Source: an uncultured Clostridia bacterium
GTDB lineage: Bacteria; Bacillota; Clostridia; Oscillospirales; Oscillospiraceae
Assembly: GCA_945915065.1 (NCBI GenBank)
Contig: CAMEER010000007.1
Location: 1-59,999 of the forward strand
Length of the DNA: 59,999 nucleotides
Direction: 5' to 3'
The translations under genes and the position numbers were made by a program. Positions 52,157 through 59,999 of the stretch are shown piece by piece. The notes under the pieces were generated by a model. The model searched no databases, was not told the DNA's origin, and worked only from the letters and a program-made list of their open reading frames with translations. Numbering within the stretch: the first letter of the stretch is position 1; each line of letters opens with the position of its first letter.

Positions 52157-52200
52157 GTGTTATATGGTACAATAACCGCCGTTATTGTACCATATAACAC
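52157..52200. promoter_or_regulatory. 44-base perfect palindrome in the dehydrogenase promoter
   Basis: Two 20-base arms, 52157-52176 and 52181-52200, are exact inverse copies around CGCC. On the minus strand TACAAT within the arm stands 18 bases after TTGCGT and could be the -10 box, so transcription would start inside the repeat. It is probably an operator. The transcript could also fold into a hairpin ahead of the ribosome site. Confidence 0.8.
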
Positions 52201-52216
52201 CGGTTATACGCAACAA

Positions 52217-52249
52217 AAAAAGTCCCGGGGCAGAGCCCCGGGACTTTTG
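52217..52249 (-). terminator. Terminator of gdhA
   Basis: AGTCCCGGGGC (52221-52231) pairs with GCCCCGGGACT (52235-52245) around a 3-base loop, with AAAA/TTTT flanks. It lies 35 bases past the gdhA stop on the minus strand. Confidence 0.9.
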
Positions 52250-52284
52250 ACCTTGTACGTTATGTACGTTTGATGGTGTTCGGC

Positions 52285-53637
52285 TTAGAAGCAGCCCTGC
52301 TCCATCATCGCCTCGGCGACCTTCTTGAAGCCGGCGATGTTGGCGCCAGCCACCAGATCGTAACCCAGACCGTACTCGGCAGCGGCCTCGGCGGACACCT
52401 TGTGGATGTTCTCCATCATCTTGTGCAGCTGATGGTCAACTTCCTCGGCAGTCCAAACCAGACGCTCGGAGTTCTGAGCCATTTCCAGAGCGGAAACGCC
52501 CACGCCGCCGGCGTTAACAGCCTTGGAGGGAGCCACGATGATGCCCTTCTGCGCACGCAGATAGTTCAGAGCATCGTTGGTGGTGGGCATATTGGCGACC
52601 TCGATGTAGTACTTCACGCCGGAAGCAGCGATCTTCTCAGCGGACTCCATCTTGACGTCGTTCTGCATAGCGGCGGGCATGTACACGTCAACATCCTTGA
52701 CGCCCCAGCACTTCTCGCCGGCGACGAACTCGCAGCCGAACTTATCGGCATAAGGCTTGCAGTGCATAGGATCCTTGGCGCGCATCTCGAGGATGAAGTT
52801 CAGCTTCTCGTCGGTGATCACACCGTCGGGATCGTGAACGTAACCGTCGGGACCGGCGAAGTAGGTGACCTTGGCGCCCAGCTGAGCGGCCTTCTTCATG
52901 ATGCCCCAGCCCACGTTGCCGTAACCGGAGATGGCGATGCGCTTGCCCTCGATGGTGTCGTTCTCGTGCTTCAGCACTTCCTGCAGATAGTACATAGCGC
53001 CGTAGCCGGTGGCCTCGGGACGGATCAGGGAGCCGCCATAGCTCAGGCCCTTGCCGGTCAGAACGCCGTTCTCCCACACGCCCTTCAGGCGGCGGTACTG
53101 GCCATACAGGTAGCCGATCTCGCGGCCGCCCACGCCCATGTCACCGGCGGGAACGTCGATGTCGGGCCCAATGTAACGATACAGAGCGGTCATGAAGCTC
53201 TGGCAGAAACGCATGACCTCGGCGTCGGACTTGCCGGCGGGATCGAAGTCGGAACCGCCCTTGGCGCCGCCGATGGGCAGGCCGGTCAGGCTGTTCTTGA
53301 AGGTCTGCTCGAAGCCCAGGAACTTGATGATGCCTTCATATACGTTCTTCTGGAAACGCAGGCCACCCTTGTAGGGGCCGATAGCGCCGTTGAACTGGCA
53401 GCGCCAGCCGCGGTTGGTGTGCCACTGACCATTGTCGTCGCACCATACCACGCGGAAGGTGAACATACGCTCAGGCTCGACCATACGGCCCAGCAGGTCA
53501 ACCTTCTCATATTCGGGGTGCTTTTCGATCACAGGCTCCAGAGAGGACAGAACTTCCTCAACGGTCTGGACGAATTCGGGCTCATTACCGTGCTTGGTTC
53601 TGACATTTTCCAGCACGCTTGCCAGATAAGCATTCAT
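52285..53637 (-). CDS. gdhA: Glutamate dehydrogenase
   Basis: The enzyme interconverts 2-oxoglutarate plus ammonia and glutamate. The 450-residue protein is of the hexameric small type, with the active-site segment LPIGGAKGGSDFDPAGKSD, the K-G-L region FRVVWCDDNGQWHTNRGWRC, and the nucleotide-binding motif ISGYGNVGWGIMKKAAQLG. I chose the ATG at 53637, with GAGGAGGCAAAT before it. The G-Y-G-N-V-G motif and length suit NADP-type enzymes, but cofactor choice cannot be settled by eye. Monocistronic, with its own terminator. Confidence 0.96.
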   Translation of the reverse strand: MNAYLASVLENVRTKHGNEPEFVQTVEEVLSSLEPVIEKHPEYEKVDLLGRMVEPERMFTFRVVWCDDNGQWHTNRGWRCQFNGAIGPYKGGLRFQKNVYEGIIKFLGFEQTFKNSLTGLPIGGAKGGSDFDPAGKSDAEVMRFCQSFMTALYRYIGPDIDVPAGDMGVGGREIGYLYGQYRRLKGVWENGVLTGKGLSYGGSLIRPEATGYGAMYYLQEVLKHENDTIEGKRIAISGYGNVGWGIMKKAAQLGAKVTYFAGPDGYVHDPDGVITDEKLNFILEMRAKDPMHCKPYADKFGCEFVAGEKCWGVKDVDVYMPAAMQNDVKMESAEKIAASGVKYYIEVANMPTTNDALNYLRAQKGIIVAPSKAVNAGGVGVSALEMAQNSERLVWTAEEVDHQLHKMMENIHKVSAEAAAEYGLGYDLVAGANIAGFKKVAEAMMEQGCF

Positions 53638-53876
53638 AATTATTTGCCTCCTCAAATTTTATTCCTCAGTTCGGGGAATGCTTGACGGACCCTATTCCAT
53701 CGCTTTTGATGATAACATGGTTTCCCGGATTTCTCAAGAGGAAACGGACGAATTTTCCAATGTGCAACAGTAAAAAATCGGGAGGAAAATTTGTGCAAAA
53801 TGTCGTTTTGCCATTTAAAGTGCAATACATTTTTGCTGTTTGTACCAATGAAGGTTCGGCTTTTCGGCGGGGTGTC

Positions 53877-53904
53877 TTGACTTTTTCCGCCAATACCATA
53901 TAAT
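53877..53904 (+). promoter_or_regulatory. Promoter of the phosphoribosyltransferase gene
   Basis: TTGACT (53877-53882), 16 bases, TATAAT (53899-53904). It lies in the 321-base gap between gdhA and the phosphoribosyltransferase gene. I see no gene in that gap. Confidence 0.75.
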
Positions 53905-53958
53905 GTTATGTTAGCACAATGCCGACCCGACCGATTCAGGGAAAAGGAGATTATGATA

Positions 53959-54519
53959 ATGACATATACCATGACCATCGCCGGTTTGAAGCGTGAGCTT
54001 CCCATCTGTAAGGTGACGGATGATCTTTATATCGGCGCGTTCATCTGCTTCGGCGATGCCGAGGTTACCGTGGCTGCTGCCGCCGAAATGCTGAAAAAGC
54101 TGGAGGGTATTGAATACGACTATCTCTTTACCGCCGAGGCCAAGTCCATTCCGCTGATCCATGAGATGGCCCGTCAGAGCGGCGCGAAGAAGTATTTCAT
54201 CGCTCGCAAGGGTCCCAAGGTCTATATGCCCAATCCCATTTCCGTTGCGGATCAGTCCATTACCACGCTGGCTCAGCAGATGCTGTATCTGGGCAGCGAC
54301 GACGCGGAGATGATTAAGGGGAAGAAGATCGTCATTATGGACGACGTGATCTCCACCGGCGGCAGCCTGAAGGCCATGGAGGCGCTGGTACACAAGGCCG
54401 GCGGCGAAGTGGTGGCCAAGATCGCCGTGCTGGCTGAGGGCGGCGCAGCAGACCGCAAGGATATCATGTTCCTTGGCAAGCTGCCCGTTTTCAATGCCGA
54501 CGGCACGGTGAAGGAATAA
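53959..54519 (+). CDS. Purine phosphoribosyltransferase family protein
   Basis: A 186-residue type I phosphoribosyltransferase. The PRPP-binding motif is IVIMDDVISTGGSLKAM (about 115-131); the N-terminal half has LFTAEAKSIPLIHEMARQ and YFIARKGPKVYMPN, in adenine-phosphoribosyltransferase style. AAAGGAG stands 8-9 bases before the ATG at 53959 (an ATG at 53953 is also possible). Adenine deaminase is the next gene, so the pair probably salvages adenine or hypoxanthine. The exact base is not certain. Confidence 0.88.
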   Translation: MTYTMTIAGLKRELPICKVTDDLYIGAFICFGDAEVTVAAAAEMLKKLEGIEYDYLFTAEAKSIPLIHEMARQSGAKKYFIARKGPKVYMPNPISVADQSITTLAQQMLYLGSDDAEMIKGKKIVIMDDVISTGGSLKAMEALVHKAGGEVVAKIAVLAEGGAADRKDIMFLGKLPVFNADGTVKE

Positions 54520-54540
54520 GAAACAGTATTGAATGATCCA

Positions 54541-54567
54541 CCGTCCCGACCACCGTCGGGACGGTTT
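54541..54567 (+). terminator. Terminator after the phosphoribosyltransferase gene
   Basis: CCGTCCCGAC (54541-54550) and GTCGGGACGG (54555-54564) around CACC, followed by TTTGC. It separates this gene from the adenine deaminase transcript. Confidence 0.8.
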
Positions 54568-54615
54568 GCTATTACCTCAACTTATCTTTTTTTCATTACC
54601 TGCATAATTTTGAAA

Positions 54616-54644
54616 TGGACATTTGCAATAAACTGTGCTAATAT
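54616..54644 (+). promoter_or_regulatory. Promoter of the adenine deaminase gene
   Basis: TGGACA (54616-54621), 17 bases, TAATAT (54639-54644); the start codon is 38 bases downstream. Confidence 0.5.
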
Positions 54645-54681
54645 GAGAAATCAATAAAATTTATTGCGACGGAGGTATGTT

Positions 54682-56412
54682 ATGGCAGTCAAGGAAAGCT
54701 ATGCCGGCAAGATCAACCGCAAGCTGAATAAGAAGCTTCATGTGATCGAGGTGGCAGCGGGCCGGAAAAACGCGGATCTGGTGCTGAAAAACGCCACCTA
54801 TGTGAACGTGTTTTCCAACGAGCTGTGTCAGGCGGATATCGCCGTGGCTGAGGGCCTGATCGTGGGCATGGGCGAATACAGCGGCAATGTGGAGGTGGAC
54901 GTCTCCGGTAAGATCGTATTGCCCGGCTTTGTGGACGCCCACATCCATCTGGAAAGCTCGCTGGTCAGCCCCAGTGAGTTTGCCCGCGCGGTACTGCCCC
55001 ACGGTACCACCACTGTCATTACCGACCCCCACGAGATCGCCAATGTCATGGGCACCGACGGCATTGAGTATATGCTGCAGGCCACGGAGGACCTGCCGGT
55101 GGACGTGCGCTTCATGCTGCCCTCCTGCGTGCCCGCCACTCCCATGGACGAGTCCGGCGCCAATCTGGACTATCGGGCCATCGACTCCTTCTATGACCAT
55201 CCCCGGGTGCAGGGCCTTGCCGAGATGATGAACTCTTACGGTGTGATCCACAGCGATCCGGACGTGGTATCCAAGATCGTGGCCAGCCAGGCCCATCACA
55301 AGAAGATTGACGGCCACGCCCCTGATCTGGTGGGCAACGATCTGAATGCCTATGTGGCCGCCGGCGTGTACTCCGACCATGAGTGCCACGATCTCAACGA
55401 CGCCATTGCCAAGCTGCAGCGGGGCCAGTTCATCATGATCCGTGAGGGTACGGCCGCCCGCAATCTGGAGGCGCTGGCGCCGCTGCTGTGTGATAAGTAT
55501 GTGGAGCGCTGCATGTTCTGCACCGATGACAAGCACCCCAGCGACCTGCTGGAAAAAGGGCACATCGACTATATTGTGAAAAAGGCCATTTCCCTGGGCG
55601 TAGCGCCCATCACCGCCATCAAGGCCGCCTGCCACAACGCCGCCCGCTACTTCCTGCTGAACAACCGCGGCGCCATTGCTCCCGGCTATCTGGGCGACTT
55701 TGTGATCATCGACGATTTTGAACATTTCAACATCGAGAAGGTCTACAAGCGGGGCGTACTGATGTGTGAGAACGGTCAGGTCACGGATTTCCCGGTCCCG
55801 GAGGTGGATCCCTATCTGGTGAACCGCGCCCACGATACCTTCCACGTGGCCACCCTGACCGCCGCCGATTTCATCGACAACCGGCCTCATGCCGTCATCG
55901 GCATGGTCAACGGTGAGATCACCACCACCGACTGCGGCTATACCGACCGCATTGACGTGGACTACGATATCCTGAAGATCGCCGTTATTGAGCGGCACAA
56001 GAATACCCACCATATCGGCCTGGGCTATATCAAGGGTTACGGCCTGAAGCACGGCGCGGTGGCCACCAGTATCAGCCATGACAGCCACAATATCATTGTG
56101 GTGGGCGCCGATGAGGAGGCTATGGCCTTTGCCGCCAATCAGGTGGTGGCTCTCAACGGCGGTATCGTGGTGGCGGAGGACGGCCATGTGACCGGTGATG
56201 TGCCGCTGGCGGTGGCCGGTATCATGAGCGACGAGCCGCTGGTGGAGGTGAACCGCAAGCTGGAGGAGGCCAAGGAGAAGGCTTTCGCCGCCGGCGTCAA
56301 CCGGGATATCGACCCCTTCATGACCCTCAGCTTCATGGCGCTGCCGGTGATTCCCACTCTGCGCATCACCACGCGCGGTGTGTTCGATGTGACCACCCAG
56401 CGGTATATCTGA
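54682..56412 (+). CDS. ade: Adenine deaminase
   Basis: A manganese/iron amidohydrolase that converts adenine to hypoxanthine and ammonia. I chose the ATG at 54682 after GGAGG; the protein has 576 residues, standard for bacterial Ade. The metal site is seen as VLPGFVDAHIHLESSLVSP, TDPHEIANVMG, VAAGVYSDHECHD and MFCTDDKHPSDLLEKG. The C-terminal substrate-lid domain (TTSISHDSHNI-like ATSISHDSHNIIVVGADEE) is also present. The preceding phosphoribosyltransferase has its own promoter and terminator, so the pair are neighbours rather than one operon. Confidence 0.95.
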   Translation: MAVKESYAGKINRKLNKKLHVIEVAAGRKNADLVLKNATYVNVFSNELCQADIAVAEGLIVGMGEYSGNVEVDVSGKIVLPGFVDAHIHLESSLVSPSEFARAVLPHGTTTVITDPHEIANVMGTDGIEYMLQATEDLPVDVRFMLPSCVPATPMDESGANLDYRAIDSFYDHPRVQGLAEMMNSYGVIHSDPDVVSKIVASQAHHKKIDGHAPDLVGNDLNAYVAAGVYSDHECHDLNDAIAKLQRGQFIMIREGTAARNLEALAPLLCDKYVERCMFCTDDKHPSDLLEKGHIDYIVKKAISLGVAPITAIKAACHNAARYFLLNNRGAIAPGYLGDFVIIDDFEHFNIEKVYKRGVLMCENGQVTDFPVPEVDPYLVNRAHDTFHVATLTAADFIDNRPHAVIGMVNGEITTTDCGYTDRIDVDYDILKIAVIERHKNTHHIGLGYIKGYGLKHGAVATSISHDSHNIIVVGADEEAMAFAANQVVALNGGIVVAEDGHVTGDVPLAVAGIMSDEPLVEVNRKLEEAKEKAFAAGVNRDIDPFMTLSFMALPVIPTLRITTRGVFDVTTQRYI

Positions 56413-56454
56413 CGGACGGAGAACAGAAAGCGTATTTCGGAAAAAGGAGATTAT

Positions 56455-56494
56455 CCATAAAAAAGCAAGCCCGGAAGGGCTTGCTTTTTTATGG
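56455..56494. terminator. Bidirectional terminator between ade and the LysR gene
   Basis: A perfect 18-bp stem (56455-56472 with 56477-56494) closes on a GGAA tetraloop and carries A- and T-runs in the arms. It serves the convergent genes on both sides. Confidence 0.93.
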
Positions 56495-56498
56495 GAAC

Positions 56499-57386
56499 TT
56501 ATTTCACGCTTCCGCGGATATAATCCGCGAACCGCTGCGCTGCCGCCGTTTGCGGAACGCTGCGCAGAATGCACATATCCACGCTGCGGGGTGGGATCTC
56601 GAAGGAGGTCTCCAGCTTCCGTAGACGGCCGCTCTCCAGATCCTTGCGGACGAACTCCTCCGTTACGCCGGCTACGCCGAAGCCAATGGCGGCCAGATCC
56701 ACCAGCAGGCTGCGGGCGCCCAGCTCGATCTCCGGGTTCAGACGCAGACCGTTTTGCAGGAAGTATTTTTCCAGATACAGACGGGAACTGGCCTTGCGCT
56801 CCAGCAGGATCAGGGGGAAATCCGCGATCTCGGACAGGGTATATATATGGCTGAAGTCGCAGGGATACTCCGGACTCGCCACAAAAATAGAATGGGTGGC
56901 GAAGCAGGGGACGGTTTCGAAGCTGCCTTCCCCGGGAGTGCTGGCGAAGGCAATGTCCACCTTGCCGGACTGCAGCAGACCCAGCACCTTGTGGCTGCGG
57001 CCGGAGACGATCTGGATATGAATGGCGGGATACTGGCGATGGAAGCTGTCCAGATAGGGCAGCAGGAACTGGCTGGTGACAGTGTCTGAGGCACCGATGG
57101 TGAGCTGCCCCATTTGCAGCTCCCGGGTTTGGCTCAGCTTGGCTTCACCGGTTTCCAACAGGCCGATGGCGCTGCGGACATACTCATACAGCAGCTTGCC
57201 GTCGGCTGTCAGCGTTACGCCCCGGCTGTTGCGGGCGAACAGCCGGGTCTGCAGATCGCTTTCCAGCTGCTTGATGGACTGGCTGACGGCGGACTGGCTG
57301 ATATACAGCGCCTGGGCCGCGGCCGTGATGTTGCCCGCCTCCGCCACTTCCTTAAATACTTTGTAGAGTTCCAGTTTAACGGCCAT
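56499..57386 (-). CDS. LysR family transcriptional regulator
   Basis: A 295-residue LysR-type regulator. The N-terminal winged helix is LYKVFKEVAEAGNITAAAQALYISQSAVSQ followed by the linker helix; the rest is a two-lobed ligand-binding domain (MGQLTIGASDTVTSQFLLPYL, VDIAFASTP). Members of the CysL/CbbR-like branch have this layout. AAAGGAAGG is upstream. It is divergent from the membrane-protein gene at 57539 across 152 bases, so that gene or its own promoter is the likeliest target. The inducer is unknown. Confidence 0.93.
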   Translation of the reverse strand: MAVKLELYKVFKEVAEAGNITAAAQALYISQSAVSQSIKQLESDLQTRLFARNSRGVTLTADGKLLYEYVRSAIGLLETGEAKLSQTRELQMGQLTIGASDTVTSQFLLPYLDSFHRQYPAIHIQIVSGRSHKVLGLLQSGKVDIAFASTPGEGSFETVPCFATHSIFVASPEYPCDFSHIYTLSEIADFPLILLERKASSRLYLEKYFLQNGLRLNPEIELGARSLLVDLAAIGFGVAGVTEEFVRKDLESGRLRKLETSFEIPPRSVDMCILRSVPQTAAAQRFADYIRGSVK

Positions 57387-57478
57387 GGAATCCTTCCTTT
57401 CATAAGGGTAAATGATATATCAACAATTTTTTATCGGAAATAATTATACCAGATGTGACGGTAAATACAAGCCCCAAT

Positions 57479-57507
57479 TTGACGTTTTTTCCGCTGTGTG
57501 ATACAAT
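57479..57507 (+). promoter_or_regulatory. Promoter of the 57539 operon
   Basis: TTGACG (57479-57484), 17 bases, TACAAT (57502-57507), 32 bases before the start codon, in the region shared with the divergent LysR gene. Confidence 0.75.
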
Positions 57508-57538
57508 ACATCAGATATCAATGTGTTGAGGTGAGCGT

Positions 57539-58063
57539 ATGCAGCAGCTGAAACGGTTCTGGAACAATCAGGATCTGACGAATCAGGTGATTCTTGTTAC
57601 CGGCGTGGCGATGGCCGTTGCGTGTCTGGTGATGGGGAGGGGACTGTACAGCGTCGTATTTATTGCCCTGATGTTCGCTTTTATGGTGGCCCATTCCGGC
57701 CAGCGTACCAAACGGCTGCGCCGGCTGTACGGCGGCATGTATTTCCATATGCCGGACGGAGAGGTGGTACCCATGGACTTTGAGCGGGTAGCCGCCGAGT
57801 ATGTCAAGGGACAGCAGAGAAAGTACGCGGATCGCTCCGTGTCGCTGTGGTTTCCCTATTGGCGCATCAATGAGAACGGTATGCTGGATACCGCCTTCGG
57901 CCTTGAGATCGATCTGACGGGATATGATGATGCCGACGGGTTGCTGCCGCGGCTGAAAAAGGGCGATTTCATCTATGTGACAGGACGGGTGCAGGCCAAA
58001 CGCCGGGATTACTTTTGCATCGACCGGGTGGAGGAGATCCGCCGTCAGGAGACACGGCCATGA
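57539..58063 (+). CDS. Hypothetical membrane-anchored protein, 174 residues
   Basis: Unrecognised. Two membrane helices at about 15-33 and 35-55 (VILVTGVAMAVACLVMG, LYSVVFIALMFAFMVAH) precede a soluble beta-rich domain of about 115 residues. This has a conserved-looking WFPYWRINENGMLDTAFGLE and FIYVTGRVQAKRRDYFCID, which resembles an OB-like barrel. GAGGTGA precedes the ATG. Its stop overlaps the start of the next gene (ATGA), so the two form an operon. Confidence 0.78.
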   Translation: MQQLKRFWNNQDLTNQVILVTGVAMAVACLVMGRGLYSVVFIALMFAFMVAHSGQRTKRLRRLYGGMYFHMPDGEVVPMDFERVAAEYVKGQQRKYADRSVSLWFPYWRINENGMLDTAFGLEIDLTGYDDADGLLPRLKKGDFIYVTGRVQAKRRDYFCIDRVEEIRRQETRP

Positions 58064-58386
58064 GACACGATCGGGGAGATCTGCTTTCCTTTATCCACGG
58101 CGTCATCAACCTGATCTGGCCGGTGTTCGCCTATGATCTGGCGGAGCTGGCATCATTGATCATCTGGGGCTACAGCTGGGCGACCATGGTGCCGTCCACC
58201 ATAATGCTGATTTTGCCTATTATTTCGGATGTGGTGGGCATCGTGGTGGCCGGCGTGCGGTATTACCGGCGGCAAAGCGTGCTGTCGCTGATGGGATTGA
58301 TCTTCTCCATTGCGGCGCTGGCGCTGTACTATATCCTGCGTACCATGCTGCATTTCTCGCTGGGCTGGCTGGAGCCTGCCATCTGA
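58060..58386 (+). CDS. Hypothetical membrane protein, 108 residues
   Basis: Unrecognised. It has three hydrophobic segments, at about 9-30, 40-65 and 78-95 (for example MVPSTIMLILPIISDVVGIVVAG is broken by few polar residues). The start at 58060 overlaps the stop of the preceding gene. It lies 27 bases ahead of rimM. Both proteins are small, membrane-bound and coupled, so they may form one complex. Confidence 0.78.
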   Translation: MRHDRGDLLSFIHGVINLIWPVFAYDLAELASLIIWGYSWATMVPSTIMLILPIISDVVGIVVAGVRYYRRQSVLSLMGLIFSIAALALYYILRTMLHFSLGWLEPAI

Positions 58387-58413
58387 GACGCGGCAGAAAA
58401 GGAGTATTTGGGA

Positions 58414-58920
58414 ATGAAACAGGAATTGATCGGCGTGGGCACCATCGTCAATGCCCACGGTATCCGGGGTGAGGTGAAGCTGAACCCCGTGGGCTTTGAC
58501 CCCGCCTTTCTGGCGGAATTTGACCGGCTCAATATCGGCGGCAAGGAGATGGAGGTGCTATCTGCCCGTCCCCACAAATCGGTGGTGCTGCTGACGCTGC
58601 CGGGGATCGAGGATATGGACGCGGCATTGACTTTGAAGGGCAAAGCGGTGTCCATCTACGCGGAGGATGCGGAGCTGCCGGAGGGGGAGTACTTTGACGC
58701 GGAGCTGGAGGGCTGCACCGTACTGGACGACGCCACCGGCGAGGAATTGGGCAAGTTGACACGGGTGCTGCACTACCCTGCCCACAAGGTCTATGAGGTG
58801 AAGGGGGAGAAGGAGTACCTGATCCCCGCCGTACCGGATGTTTTTATCGCCTCCGTGGACGTGGAGGCGGACGAGATACGGGTTCATCTCATGAAAGGAT
58901 TGGCCAGCGATGAGAATTGA
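58414..58920 (+). CDS. rimM: 16S rRNA processing / ribosome maturation factor RimM
   Basis: A 168-residue protein needed for maturation of the 30S subunit head. It has the N-terminal RimM beta-barrel (IGVGTIVNAHGIRGEVKLNP) and the C-terminal PRC-barrel (GEYFDAELEGCTVLDD, EYLIPAVPDVFIASVDVE). I chose the ATG at 58414, nine bases after AAAGGAG. The gene overlaps trmD by 11 bases, the normal rimM-trmD coupling. The usual rpsP and KH-domain genes are not upstream. Confidence 0.95.
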   Translation: MKQELIGVGTIVNAHGIRGEVKLNPVGFDPAFLAEFDRLNIGGKEMEVLSARPHKSVVLLTLPGIEDMDAALTLKGKAVSIYAEDAELPEGEYFDAELEGCTVLDDATGEELGKLTRVLHYPAHKVYEVKGEKEYLIPAVPDVFIASVDVEADEIRVHLMKGLASDEN

Positions 58921-59689
58921 CATCATGACGCTGTTTCCCGACGCTATCCACGCCATGATGGACCAGTCCATCATCGGCCGGGCGCAGGAGCGGGGGCATA
59001 TCACCATCGCCACCCACCAGATCCGGGACTATACTACCAATAAGCAGATGCAGGTGGACGACTACCCCTATGGGGGCGGCCGGGGTGCGGTGATGCAGGC
59101 CGACCCCCTGTACCGCTGCTGGCAGCATATCTGTGACGAGGCGGGGCAGCGGGTGCATACGATTTACATGTCCCCCTGCGGCCGGACCTTTGACCAGCAG
59201 GTAGCCCGGGAGCTGAAAGAGCAGTACGACCGTCTGATCCTTGTCTGCGGCCACTACGAGGGCGTGGACGAGCGGTTTCTGGAGGAGTGCGTGGACGAGG
59301 AGCTGTCACTGGGAGACTTTGTGCTGACCGGCGGAGAGATCCCCGCCATGGCGGTGGCGGACTGCCTGTGCCGCATGGTTCCCGGCGTGCTGCCGGAGGA
59401 GAGCTGCTACACGGAGGAGAGCCATTGGGACGGCCTGCTGGAGTATCCCCAGTACTCCCGTCCGGAGGAATGGCATGGCCGCAAGGTGCCTGCCGTGCTG
59501 CTCAGCGGCCACCACGGCAACGTGGCGGACTGGCGGAAAAAGGAGAGCTACAAGCGCACCATGCTGCGCCGTCCTGACCTGTTTGCCAGATTTGACGAGT
59601 CGAAGCTGACCACCAAGCATGACCGTAAGGTATTGGCGGAGGCAAAAGCGGAGTTCGCCGCCATGCAGACAAAAACAGAAGAAGAATAG
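58910..59689 (+). CDS. trmD: tRNA (guanine-37-N1)-methyltransferase TrmD
   Basis: This enzyme methylates G37 of tRNAs, which prevents frameshifts. The 259-residue protein carries the knotted SPOUT domain: RIDIMTLFPDAIHAMMDQSI, the MQVDDYPYGGGRGAVMQADP loop, and the SAM-binding VCGHYEGVDERFLEECVDEE, LSLGDFVLTGGEIPAM. The C-terminal helical domain has PEEWHGRKVPAVLLSGHHGN. It is last in the operon and is followed by a strong terminator. Confidence 0.97.
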   Translation: MRIDIMTLFPDAIHAMMDQSIIGRAQERGHITIATHQIRDYTTNKQMQVDDYPYGGGRGAVMQADPLYRCWQHICDEAGQRVHTIYMSPCGRTFDQQVARELKEQYDRLILVCGHYEGVDERFLEECVDEELSLGDFVLTGGEIPAMAVADCLCRMVPGVLPEESCYTEESHWDGLLEYPQYSRPEEWHGRKVPAVLLSGHHGNVADWRKKESYKRTMLRRPDLFARFDESKLTTKHDRKVLAEAKAEFAAMQTKTEEE

Positions 59690-59690
59690 A

Positions 59691-59736
59691 ATACCCCCTG
59701 ATGTAGGACAAATAAAAGTACTGCATCAGGGGGTAT
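59691..59736. terminator. Terminator after trmD
   Basis: A perfect 13-bp stem (59691-59703 with 59724-59736) with a 20-base loop, followed by TCGGTTCG. No long T-run, but the stem is strong and lies between convergent genes. Confidence 0.75.
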
Positions 59737-59750
59737 TCGGTTCGTTTGAC

Positions 59751-59939
59751 TCAGTTCTGCCGGACAAAGATCAGATTGTCCATCAGGTCGATCTTCTCAA
59801 TGGTGCCGGTGACGGCGGTGGGCACGCCCAGAATATCGGTGAAGATCAGTTGGTCGCCCTCCTTCTTCATGGCGGCCACGTTTTTGCAGACCTCCTGCTT
59901 GTCATTGCCCCGCAGAGTGTATACGGTGGAAAGGCACAT
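59751..59939 (-). CDS. CooT family small metal-binding protein
   Basis: A 62-residue protein beginning MCLSTVYTLRGNDKQEV, the hallmark of CooT-like proteins, in which the cysteine after Met helps bind nickel in the dimer. The rest is a small beta barrel (DQLIFTDILGVPTAVTGTIEKIDLMDN). I chose the ATG at 59939, seven bases after AAGGAG. True CooT matures carbon monoxide dehydrogenase, but homologs are widespread in clostridia without it, so the role here is open. Confidence 0.85.
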   Translation of the reverse strand: MCLSTVYTLRGNDKQEVCKNVAAMKKEGDQLIFTDILGVPTAVTGTIEKIDLMDNLIFVRQN

Positions 59940-59999
59940 GGTCATTCTCCTTGTATTATAGAGTAGTAGTTTTTTGAGACCCTCTCCAAGGTCTTTATG

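Noticed and set aside
54661-56574. 637-residue minus-strand open frame over adenine deaminase
   Set aside because: Antisense shadow; it also runs through the bidirectional terminator.

Overview
The window looks like a chromosomal segment of an anaerobic, butyrate-forming gut Firmicute, probably a Clostridia member of the Oscillospiraceae type. This is inference from gene content: a bifurcating-type acyl-CoA dehydrogenase/Etf set, 4-hydroxybutyryl-CoA dehydratase, dnaG-rpoD, strong AGGAGG ribosome sites, and many small zinc-ribbon and DUF proteins. The first ~3 kb is visibly more AT-rich than most of the rest.

Region 1 (1-11.8 kb) is a compact sigma-54 regulon. It holds rpoN, a PAS/AAA+ sigma-54 activator, and a textbook -24/-12 promoter built into a terminator-like hairpin. 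Downstream run a 31-residue membrane peptide, an SSS-family symporter, a CoA-transferase, a DUF169 protein, a 4-hydroxybutyryl-CoA dehydratase with every cluster ligand, an acyl-CoA dehydrogenase, and EtfB/EtfA. Together these can import a C4 acid, activate it with CoA, convert it to crotonyl-CoA and reduce it to butyryl-CoA. The CoA-transferase can then release butyrate.

Region 2 (12-28.2 kb) is accessory. A GNAT gene and a DUF1847 gene are followed by an internally deleted IS3-type transposase. Next come three zinc-ribbon membrane proteins divergent from an XRE regulator across a perfect palindrome, then an amidoligase / class II glutamine amidotransferase / DUF3846 cassette. After these lie two unrecognised large proteins, an SF2-type helicase with a cysteine cluster, an excisionase-like protein and a tyrosine integrase. 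Past the integrase, a two-gene acetyltransferase module is broken by one nonsense codon in each gene and is flanked by a repeated integrase-tail sequence. The region ends at a tRNA-Asp/tRNA-Thr operon. I could not fix the left end of the element.

Region 3 (28.3-34.9 kb) is a complete phosphate operon, pstSCAB-phoU-phoB-phoR, with Pho-box-like repeats in front and a strong terminator behind.

Region 4 (34.9-60 kb) is mostly housekeeping. It carries a barnase-like lipoprotein with barstar, an M18 aminopeptidase, a DHHW lipoprotein, a decayed phage-type polyvalent protein with an internal duplication, and an ornithine/alanine racemase. It continues with small membrane and cyclic-nucleotide-binding proteins, a cupin, dnaG-rpoD, a dihydropyrimidinase, an M29 aminopeptidase, DegV, and DAHP synthase. 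The end holds a 3-hydroxyacyl-CoA dehydrogenase behind a 44-bp palindrome, glutamate dehydrogenase, a phosphoribosyltransferase with adenine deaminase, a LysR regulator, two membrane proteins, rimM-trmD and a CooT-like protein.

No rRNA genes or CRISPR arrays were seen.
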